Assembly: GCA_964516055.1 (NCBI GenBank) | Contig: CAZEYK010000040.1 | Location: 1-10,648 of the forward strand | Source: JABIEQ01 sp964516055 | Lineage (GTDB): Bacteria; Patescibacteriota; Patescibacteriia; Magasanikbacterales; UBA922 | DNA length: 10,648 nucleotides | Direction: 5' to 3' | In this document: positions 1 through 7,100 of the stretch, piece by piece | How positions within the stretch are numbered: the first letter of the stretch is position 1 | Layout: the number at the start of each line of letters is the position of its first letter | The notes under the pieces: model-generated | What the model was told of the DNA's origin: nothing | What the model saw: the letters and a program-made list of their open reading frames with translations, nothing else | Database searches by the model: none | Made by a program: the position numbers and the translations under genes

Positions 1-418
1 CATAAATATTGTGATCATGAAATTCTTGTACCAATGCCGCAACGCCACCCAAACGATCATCAACTAGCCCAAACTCTTTTGCAATTGATACCTGGCTATC
101 ATACAACACATACCCACTATAATCTTTAATATCAATCACCACCGCATTTAATTCTGTTTTATCAATTAACGAAATAATTTCTGCACGTTTTTTAGAAGAT
201 GCCGCAGAATATGCTGTAAGATATAATCCTTTTACAAAAAGCGGAGCATCTTTTCGTGTAGCAGTTATTTTTGAAGAAACCGTAACACCATCAGACAATA
301 CATAACTCGTCACATATAGTTCATCATACAGTTGCATCGTTTCAGACCACTGAAAAAAAAGAACTGCTGAGCAACAAGCAGCAGACACAACAAGCAAAAA
401 TAAATCTCGAAATACCAT
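1..418 (-). CDS. Membrane-anchored putative glycoside hydrolase, DUF4015 type (5' part only)
   Basis: The first 139 codons of a gene that continues past the left edge. The ATG at 418-416 is chosen because an in-frame TAG lies a few codons upstream and a hydrophobic segment follows the start directly. Residues about 6-22 (FLLVVSAACCSAVLFF) form a membrane anchor or uncleaved signal, preceded by one Arg, so the rest should lie outside the membrane. The segment KGLYLTAYSA (63-72) and then LNAVVIDIKDYSG (90-102) match, as I recall it, the opening of the DUF4015 putative glycosyl hydrolase domain, a TIM-barrel family whose first strands read KG(I/L)Y(L/V)T and NA(V/L)VIDIKD. By family analogy it would act on a cell-wall or surface polysaccharide; the substrate is unknown and most of the barrel, including later catalytic residues, is outside the window. 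It starts 44 bases after the Tat-exported protein and is probably co-transcribed with it. No Shine-Dalgarno sequence precedes the start. A run of eight T lies in codons 20-22. Confidence 0.8.
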   Translation of the reverse strand, partial: MVFRDLFLLVVSAACCSAVLFFQWSETMQLYDELYVTSYVLSDGVTVSSKITATRKDAPLFVKGLYLTAYSAASSKKRAEIISLIDKTELNAVVIDIKDYSGYVLYDSQVSIAKEFGLVDDRLGGVAALVQEFHDHNIY

Positions 419-462
419 AACACAAAATACTATCTACCAGAAAAAAATGTATAAAATATTCA

Positions 463-2268
463 CTATACAGGAGAAGAACTATTATTCGTACCCTCAGTAG
501 CAGCAATCGCAGCTATTTCACCCTCAAAGCCAGTAAATAATACAGGATCAGTATACGCCCCCACTTCATCTTGCACACGACGAAAAAAGGTATTTGATAA
601 AATATTTGATCCTTGATGAAAATCCAATAAAACACCTTTTTTCTGACTTTCCAGTGTATCGACAAACGGATTTCCATAAGAAAAACTTCCTTCCTGTGAA
701 GTTGTCACAATACGAGGAAGACCAAATGCAGATAAAGATTTACCACCAAATTTTTCCTGCAATGTTTTTCCGTCCTCAGCAGATCGTTCTTCAGAATACA
801 AATTATTCATCGTATCAATAATCTTTTCAATAAATTCATATCCATGACAAGAAGAGATAGCAAACGTTACCTGATCTAAAGTACTATCAGTAATAAATCC
901 CGTACGAACAAATTCATTATCAAGACGCATAAGTAAGGCAAACGCAAAATCTTCTGCTGTCAATTTTTCCTTCCCTGATCGAAGCGCAATATACCCTTCT
1001 TTTGAACCGTGCGCATTAATAAATACACGCAAAGAACCAGACGTGTCTGAAATAGTAGAAAAATATACTTCTGATAATGGTTGATTTTTATACCGTGGAT
1101 CAAGCGCATCAACTCGTGTTACATTATGTGGATTCATCCCAATATCTTCCGTAATAAATTTTTGCAAATAGGTAGAATATCCATAATGATTTGGATCATC
1201 ATCTGAAATAAGTACCACATGATCAATATCGGCAGAAAGGAATGTTTCCATATCGAACTGTTTCCTTGCCTCAATAAGTTTTTTTACAATATCAACAGAT
1301 TGCACAGCACTCTCAGGATGATGTTCTTGATACCGAACAACCGACTTTACAATATTGATAGCCTCTTTTAACGTAAAATCATACTGATCATTTTGTAACA
1401 ACACACGCACGTCTTTATCTTTCCAAACAGCACGAACTTTTTGTTGCATATCAGGAGCTGCCCACCCGAGATGTTTTCCTCCTTCATAATGATCTCCCTC
1501 TGGCTGAAGATATGCATCCAGTGCCTCTCTATTTTGTTCAATATACAACGCATGCCCAAAACGAGGATCCAATTCATCAAGGAACAAATCTTCTGGTAAA
1601 TAATCAGACACATGCATTCGCAAATGAGCAATTTCATATAACGTATGGTCTTCCTGTACTAACGCCGTTTTTCCCTGATCACCAATAACTTTATTACGCA
1701 TAATCGTCTGCGTCAATTTATCACTTTGTAAATAATCATGCATTTTGTTGTACAACTTTGTACCAGATTCTTTTGTCCCATCTTGTTTTTCTCCAAATGC
1801 GGCCACTCCTGCCATCACAACTCCCTGACAATCAACGCTACTTAGTAATCGATAAAACACCATCGCTTTCTGATGAACAAAAGACGCCTGAACAAGCCCA
1901 GGTAACACATCCTTAAATGATAACAAAAAATCCTCACGAATACGTTTTTGAGTATGTTGACTTTTTATCTGATGAATATTTTCAGCATCTTTTACATAAC
2001 GCTGTATCCACTCTTTCATTGCTGCAAATTGTTCAAGAAATGCTTCCTTTGATATTTCAGACGCGTTGGATTCTTTCTCAGAAGCTCCAACAAACGAATC
2101 CACCGTAGCCCCTGTTCCTGCGGCTAATATAGTAGCGGCAGCCATTCCCTTCAAAAAATCACGTCGAGAAAGTTGTTTTGGGGGAGAAACATCTTTACTA
2201 TCTTTCAAAACTGGCGTTTCTACAGGAGGAGATCCTTCACCAAACATTCGCTTAAAAAAATTCCGCAT
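463..2268 (-). CDS. Tat-exported protein with probable caspase/gingipain-like (clan CD) cysteine peptidase core
   Basis: A 601-residue protein from the ATG at 2268; an in-frame TTG at 2298 would add ten residues, but a TATAAT box lies between the two and makes the ATG likelier. Residues 34-41 read SRRDFLKG, a textbook twin-arginine signal, followed by a weakly hydrophobic Ala/Gly-rich core (GMAAATILAAGTGATV) and then a Ser/Glu-rich stretch where the mature protein probably begins. Residues about 70-330 are charged and mostly helical-looking, and I do not recognise them. From about 350 an alpha/beta pattern appears: strand DHVVLIS, strand RVFINAHGSKEG with His-Gly at 420-421, then strand QVTFAISSCHGYEF with Cys474. 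A hydrophobic strand ending in HG followed by a hydrophobic strand ending in Cys is the catalytic dyad layout of clan CD peptidases (caspases, gingipains, legumain, clostripain). Only two cysteines (147 and 474) are present. Peptidase activity is inference; substrate, activation and exact family are unknown. The gene lies 55 bases after tsaC, ends in TAG, and is followed by an exported hydrolase gene. Confidence 0.65.
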   Translation of the reverse strand: MRNFFKRMFGEGSPPVETPVLKDSKDVSPPKQLSRRDFLKGMAAATILAAGTGATVDSFVGASEKESNASEISKEAFLEQFAAMKEWIQRYVKDAENIHQIKSQHTQKRIREDFLLSFKDVLPGLVQASFVHQKAMVFYRLLSSVDCQGVVMAGVAAFGEKQDGTKESGTKLYNKMHDYLQSDKLTQTIMRNKVIGDQGKTALVQEDHTLYEIAHLRMHVSDYLPEDLFLDELDPRFGHALYIEQNREALDAYLQPEGDHYEGGKHLGWAAPDMQQKVRAVWKDKDVRVLLQNDQYDFTLKEAINIVKSVVRYQEHHPESAVQSVDIVKKLIEARKQFDMETFLSADIDHVVLISDDDPNHYGYSTYLQKFITEDIGMNPHNVTRVDALDPRYKNQPLSEVYFSTISDTSGSLRVFINAHGSKEGYIALRSGKEKLTAEDFAFALLMRLDNEFVRTGFITDSTLDQVTFAISSCHGYEFIEKIIDTMNNLYSEERSAEDGKTLQEKFGGKSLSAFGLPRIVTTSQEGSFSYGNPFVDTLESQKKGVLLDFHQGSNILSNTFFRRVQDEVGAYTDPVLFTGFEGEIAAIAATEGTNNSSSPV

Positions 2269-2277
2269 ATATATATT

Positions 2278-2283
2278 ATTATA
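2278..2283 (-). promoter_or_regulatory. -10 box (TATAAT) just upstream of the Tat-protein start
   Basis: On the minus strand the spacer reads TATAAT followed by nine AT-only bases and then the ATG at 2268. A start point about seven bases after this perfect -10 hexamer would fall near 2271, leaving almost no 5' leader. I see no good -35 hexamer 16-18 bases upstream, and the AT-richness makes chance matches easy, so this is a plausible secondary promoter inside the prfB-tsaC unit and not a firm one. A short inverted repeat, GGTA-TTATG-TACC (2284-2296), abuts it. Confidence 0.35.
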
Positions 2284-2323
2284 GGTACATAATACCAAAC
2301 CTCATACAAAACAACAAAACATA

Positions 2324-2932
2324 TTACATAACCACAAGCTCTCCCTGCCGAATCACAGATACGGCCGTTCCTTCCACTCGAACAATTGTCGATGGGCTAT
2401 GATGAGGCAAAGATCCCGCATCAATCAACAGTTCTGGTTGATATTCCTGATCCGCAAACGTATTTATAATATTCTTAACATCATACGAACTCTCTTCTGC
2501 AGAAATATTTGCTGACGTTGAAATAAGTGGCAACCCTAATGTATCTGAAATAGAAAAAACCAATGGATACGAACTTACCCGAAAAGCAATCGTATTATCA
2601 TCAGCCACTACGCCATCAGCAAGAGAACCCCGATGATACAACGGAGCAACAATAGTCAACGGTCCAGGCCAATACAAATCGGCAAGCTTCTGCAATGTTG
2701 GCGTCCATGATACATATATTTTAATCATATCAATATTTGGAAAAACAACCAACAATGTTTTTTCCCGTTGCCGCTTCTTAATCTGAAATATGTTATCAAC
2801 AGCATCCTGATTTGTTGCATCACAACCAAGTCCATAACACGTCTCCGTTGGATAAACAATCACCGTTCCTTCTTTCAATTGTTGAACTATATCCGAAACA
2901 ACGACTTGTTGTTCAGAAACAATAGTCATCAT
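2324..2932 (-). CDS. tsaC: Threonylcarbamoyl-AMP synthase, TsaC/YrdC-Sua5 family
   Basis: A 202-residue cytoplasmic enzyme that makes L-threonylcarbamoyladenylate from threonine, bicarbonate and ATP. This is the first step of the N6-threonylcarbamoyladenosine (t6A37) modification on ANN-decoding tRNAs; TsaD with its partners then transfers the group. YrdC-fold signatures appear in order: YPTETCYGLGCDA (27-39), the basic KKRQREKT (52-59) that corresponds to the nucleotide-binding KxR motif, WPGPLTIV (88-95), AFRV (116-119), STSANISAEES (138-148), DAG (171-173), PSTIV (180-184) and a closing IRQGE. The length fits the single-domain TsaC form; the extra C-terminal Sua5 domain is absent. Two ATGs stand in tandem at 2932 and 2929; either could be used. 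The gene starts 25 bases after the prfB stop with no Shine-Dalgarno sequence; the six bases before the first ATG are all T and are preceded by TAATAT. It ends in TAA. The long-form Sua5 name is unlikely because of its size. Confidence 0.93.
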   Translation of the reverse strand: MMTIVSEQQVVVSDIVQQLKEGTVIVYPTETCYGLGCDATNQDAVDNIFQIKKRQREKTLLVVFPNIDMIKIYVSWTPTLQKLADLYWPGPLTIVAPLYHRGSLADGVVADDNTIAFRVSSYPLVFSISDTLGLPLISTSANISAEESSYDVKNIINTFADQEYQPELLIDAGSLPHHSPSTIVRVEGTAVSVIRQGELVVM

Positions 2933-2957
2933 AAAAAAATATTACATGAGACATACG

Positions 2958-4061
2958 TTATGACACCTGTTTTTCCTTCTTCCAGCGTAAATAGGCTTCC
3001 ACAAATCCTTGCAAATCTCCATCAAGCACAGCATCCGGATCACTTACTTCATAACGGGTCCGAATATCTTTTACCATTTTATACGGATGCAGCACATATG
3101 AACGAATCTGACTCCCCCATTCGGCGGCTTTTACTTCACCACGAATAGCCTGCCGTTCTTTTTCCTCTTCTTCATCTTTTTTCAGTTGCAATCGTGATTG
3201 CAACACACGCATTGCCATAATTTTGTTTTGTTGTTGAGACTTTTCATTCTGACAACTCACCGTAATTCCCGTAGGAATATGCACAATTCGTACCGCCGAA
3301 TAAGTAGTATTTACGCTCTGTCCACCATTCCCCCCAGACATAAACGTATCAATCCGTAAATCCTTTGGATCAATAACCAATTCATCATGATCAATTTCTG
3401 GAATAACTTCAATATTAGCAAACGAAGTATGACGCATACCCTCCGCATCAAATGGAGAAATGCGCACTAATCGATGCGTTCCTTGTTCAGATTTCAAATG
3501 ACCATATACATATGACCCTTCCACACGAAGCATCACCGATTTTATACCAGCTTCTGTTCCTCGAGTTTCATCTAATAAGGTAACCATCCATCCTTTTTTC
3601 TCACAAAATCGTGTTATCATCCGAAGAAGCATTTCTGTCCAATCTTGCGCTTCAGTACCGCCGCTTCCCGCATACAAAGAAACAATAGCCGCATGATCAT
3701 CATACTTTCCATCCATAAGAACATAAAATTCAGAAGAGGCGTATGTTTTTTCAAGTGAAACACCACGTTCTTCAATTTCTTTAGCCAACAAATCATCAGG
3801 AGCATCATCAAGTGCCTTGGCAAATTCCATCAAAGAGATAACTTCATCATACATTCCTTTCCAAAAATCAATCTGCGTTTTTAACGATTCATGCTGAGTA
3901 CTTACTTTTCTTGCCCGTTCTTGGTCTTCCCAAAATGAAGGCATTTGCATTTCTTGCTCAAGTTTTGTAACGATCTCTTTTTTTTCATCAATACGAAGCA
4001 AACCCAATACAGATTGAATTTTTGTGTAGAGTTGTTGTAATCGATCATGCAGTTCTTTCAT
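2958..4061 (-). CDS. prfB: Peptide chain release factor 2 (RF2)
   Basis: A 367-residue class I release factor that reads UAA and UGA in the ribosomal A site and triggers hydrolysis of peptidyl-tRNA. The RF2-type recognition tripeptide SPF is at 202-204 (RF1 would carry a PxT motif). The catalytic GGQ is at 246-248 within SGGNGGQSVNTT, and AGSGGTEAQDW (131-141) is the conserved segment of the central domain. Residues 1-120 form the helical N-terminal domain. Length matches family members (E. coli RF2 is 365 residues). The gene reads through in one frame: where many bacteria carry an in-frame CTT-TGA autoregulatory +1 frameshift near codon 25, this one has CTT-CGT-ATT-GAT, so frameshift control is absent. 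The usual His after GGQ is Ser here. The ATG at 4061 has no Shine-Dalgarno sequence. This is the first gene after the terminator of the giant surface gene and probably heads the prfB-tsaC-peptidase-hydrolase unit. It ends in TAA. Confidence 0.97.
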   Translation of the reverse strand: MKELHDRLQQLYTKIQSVLGLLRIDEKKEIVTKLEQEMQMPSFWEDQERARKVSTQHESLKTQIDFWKGMYDEVISLMEFAKALDDAPDDLLAKEIEERGVSLEKTYASSEFYVLMDGKYDDHAAIVSLYAGSGGTEAQDWTEMLLRMITRFCEKKGWMVTLLDETRGTEAGIKSVMLRVEGSYVYGHLKSEQGTHRLVRISPFDAEGMRHTSFANIEVIPEIDHDELVIDPKDLRIDTFMSGGNGGQSVNTTYSAVRIVHIPTGITVSCQNEKSQQQNKIMAMRVLQSRLQLKKDEEEEKERQAIRGEVKAAEWGSQIRSYVLHPYKMVKDIRTRYEVSDPDAVLDGDLQGFVEAYLRWKKEKQVS

Positions 4062-4067
4062 ATCTAT

Positions 4068-4096
4068 ACTTTAGCTCAATACAGGGAAAAAATCAA
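4068..4096 (-). promoter_or_regulatory. Probable prfB promoter, leaderless arrangement
   Basis: On the minus strand TTGATT (4096-4091) is followed by a 17-base spacer and then TAAAGT (4073-4068). Each hexamer matches four of six bases of the TTGACA/TATAAT consensus, and the spacing is ideal. The -10 hexamer ends six bases before the prfB ATG at 4061, so transcription would begin at or next to the start codon and give a leaderless message. This agrees with the lack of a ribosome-binding site. The -35 hexamer overlaps the T-rich tail of the upstream terminator. Four-of-six matches are weak evidence in AT-rich DNA. Confidence 0.45.
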
Positions 4097-4100
4097 TAAG

Positions 4101-4135
4101 AAAACGACCATGGCAGAATATTCCACAGTCGTTTT
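4101..4135 (-). terminator. Rho-independent terminator of the giant surface gene
   Basis: It begins 16 bases past the TAA of the giant gene. In the minus-strand RNA, AAAACGACUGUGG pairs with CCAUGGUCGUUUU around a nine-base loop (AAUAUUCUG), giving 13 pairs including two G-U wobbles, followed by a U-rich tail (CUUAUUGAUUUUUU). The same DNA read on the plus strand turns the two wobbles into A-C mismatches and so gives a poorer stem, which fits a terminator acting on minus-strand transcripts. It separates the surface-protein gene from the prfB unit. Confidence 0.7.
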
Positions 4136-4151
4136 TCACTTCAAAAATACC

Positions 4152-7100
4152 TTAATTAATGTAATACAAATCAAGCGTATCCTCCGTTATGGCTCCCCCA
4201 TAATCAAATGTTTCAAGAACACTCTTTAAGACGGTACGAATATCACCCCAAGAAAATCCAAGTAAAGAGAATAACTCTCCAGAACCAATCCAATACCGAT
4301 CAAAAGATTGAATCAAATACACTTCTGGACGAGAATCAGTTTTTAATAAATCCCCTTCTTTGATAGTAAGCTTTGGGCCATACGGCATATATGGCTGTGA
4401 ATGAAAAGGAATTTTTTCAAGAATGTCAGAAGTAGTAAGTTTAACATCATTCCAAGAATCAAAATGACTGAAATAAATAGTAGAATTCAAAAATATACGT
4501 TTTTGACATCGAATATCAGTATCCGTTCTTTCATCAATGTAATATATGCCAGGACTCCCTGCAATTTTATATGCAGAACCAATAGCTAATGGACAAACTG
4601 TTGCAGGTGTTTCTTTTTTTACAATAGGATCCTCCTGCACAGAATCTTCTACTGAAGGTTCCACAATAGGGGTATCTTCATCAACCAAAATATCATCAAC
4701 AATAGGGGTATCACTACTTGGTGGGACTTTCTCTAGCACCTTACCCAGTAACGGATCAATATCTGGCAAAACAACAACATCACTCTGATCAACAGGAGTA
4801 TCACTCCGTGGAATGTAGGTAATACTTGCTGAGTCAGTCACCGTTTGTCCTGTATATGACCGAAATTTTACATAAATATTCTTTAATCCTTGTTCAGCAG
4901 AAAGAGTAATATCAAATAAAGAAGAAAACGGAATATATGAAGAATGAGCAAAATCAGGCGTATACGAAAATGCGACAGACTCTATTCCCAATACATTCAA
5001 CAATACTTTTACTCGACGATCTCTGGTAAATCGATCCCCATTATTAATAAGAATTGCTTTTACATTATTAAATAATTGAGCAGAACCACGAGAAATAAAT
5101 GAGGCACTTCCCCCACCACCACCTGAACTACTATTAGCGCTATCAGCACTCGCTTCATCTGGAGTAAAGACAAAGAAATCGGTAAAATGCTTTGTCCAAA
5201 TAATCATGTCTGTCCCATCATCAAAATAACATTCTCCATCTCCAGAAATATTACTGGAATCACTCGCACTAAGACACTCCGTAGAAATAACAGAAGAACT
5301 TTCTCCACTTGAAAAGGCAGGGGTTGTTCCTGTTTGTCCTGGAAGAACAATCTTAGCAGCCTGGCTAAGTGTCAAAATAATTCCTGAAAAACCAATTTCA
5401 ATAACTTTTTCAATATCTCCCGCTTGCCCAGATGGCAAGGAAACACTGTTTAATGCACGAACAGTAGGCACAAGCATCTGTCCATTCCATCCGCTGCCAG
5501 CAGTAATAATTGTTCCAGCAGGAATCGTCAAATAATAAATACCTGAACCAGAATCTCTAGTAACAACTAACTCTTGTCCAATAACCACCGTATTAGCACT
5601 TAACACTCTAGTGAAATCAATAGAGACATCTTCTGTATCCGTAATATCACTTGGTACATCTACATCTTGAAGATTAACATCTGAACCAGGATACCCATCA
5701 GCAACAATAAATCGATATCCACCTGTTGTTGCTTGGCTCGTTGTCGTAGCCACAACATACGTAGACGTAGCAACATCAGTAAACACATAATCAGTTATAG
5801 TAGATAAACTGGTCACTTCATCAACAGCATTCTTTGCAGCAGCTTGAAAACGATACCATGTATTGGCACTTAACCCCGTAACAGCAATTGAACTGCCCCA
5901 AGTTGAAGTAGTTTGATATACCGGCGTATCAGTAAACAATCCATCTGCATCAATATATTGTTCATTTCCAGAACTATACAAGGCATAGGTGGTAGACGTA
6001 GGATTACCATTTGTATTAATAGTTACGTAAAGTGTTGTTGACGTAATAGTGTCACCAATCGTTAGCTGGCTTGGTGTTGTAGCCAATGTATATTGTGCAG
6101 AACTAGTACTAATTGCGGTTTGATCACCATCTCCATTAAACGCCGTAACGGTATAAATATATGGAGTATTTGGTGACAATCCTGTTTGTGTCCAATCTTG
6201 TCCACTTGTCACATCTTGTACCGTGCTAATGGTAGAATTAGTAAAACGAATAAATGAAGAAGCAACTCCATTATTTGGAAAACTTCCCCCTGCGGTAATA
6301 GTTAACGTATCACTCCCAACACCAGAAAAAGAAATACCCGTTGGATCATTTTGAGAAGTATATCGAGTTAACTCAGCAAAAGAGGTATCTTGCCCTTCAG
6401 AGTTTCGAGCACGAACCGCAAGCGTATACGCAGTATTTGCAGATAAACCACCTTGATCCCAATAAGGATTGGTGGTAATACCCGAATTATCACTAGTATT
6501 ATTTTTATCTCGAGCAAAAAATGATGCCTGCCCATCGTTATCCCATGTCCAGCGCATAGCAGTTGCCGTTTGGTTAGTTTGAGAAAGATTACTAGGAATA
6601 CTGGCATCAGTAACAGTGGTGGCCTCACTAGAAGCGATACCTTCTCCATTAGTAGAATGCACAGCACGAACCACAATACCATAAGTAGCATTTGGATTTA
6701 ACCCCGACACAGTCAATTGAACTGTGGGAGAAGAAACAGTACCAAGCAATGTTCCTGTTGGACTACTATAGACATTATAAGAGGTTGCCCCTGTAACAGC
6801 ATCCCAACCCCACAAAATTTCTGTACTGTCAGTATTTACCGCAGTAACATTTTGTGGTTGTCCCGGAGGAGAAGTAATTTGATTTGTTGTTGCAACAGAA
6901 TCAGTATTCAATACCCCATCATCATTATAAGACTGAAAACGATACACATAACACGTATTTGCCGTAATGTTTGTCGATGTGACAAGTGGCGAATCAAGCA
7001 AAGCAGTAGAGCTATCATAAAGCGTAACATCAAACGAATCATCACACCCATTATCCCGATCAATACGTATTCCTGTTTGATTTGTTGCAGTGAAACTCAA

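Noticed and set aside
449..468. Inverted repeat GTATA...TATAC after the Tat-protein stop followed by seven T, as a possible terminator
   Set aside because: The stem is about five A-T-dominated pairs with a ten-base AT-rich loop; too weak to call in DNA this AT-rich.
2284..2296. GGTA-TTATG-TACC inverted repeat next to the TATAAT box as an operator
   Set aside because: Only four base pairs per arm; expected often by chance, and no regulator gene is in view.
2269..2298. TTG at 2298 as the start of the Tat-exported protein (611 residues)
   Set aside because: It would put ten unneeded residues before the signal region and place the TATAAT box inside the coding region; the ATG at 2268 is simpler.
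4546..4788. Plus-strand open frames opposite the giant gene and prfB as overlapping genes
   Set aside because: They are short, have no recognisable domains, and their composition is what the complement of Thr/Ser/Val codons produces.
5099..5157. Run of Gly and Ser codons in the giant gene as a frameshift or assembly error
   Set aside because: The frame stays open on both sides and the stretch reads as an ordinary Ser/Gly linker between two beta domains.
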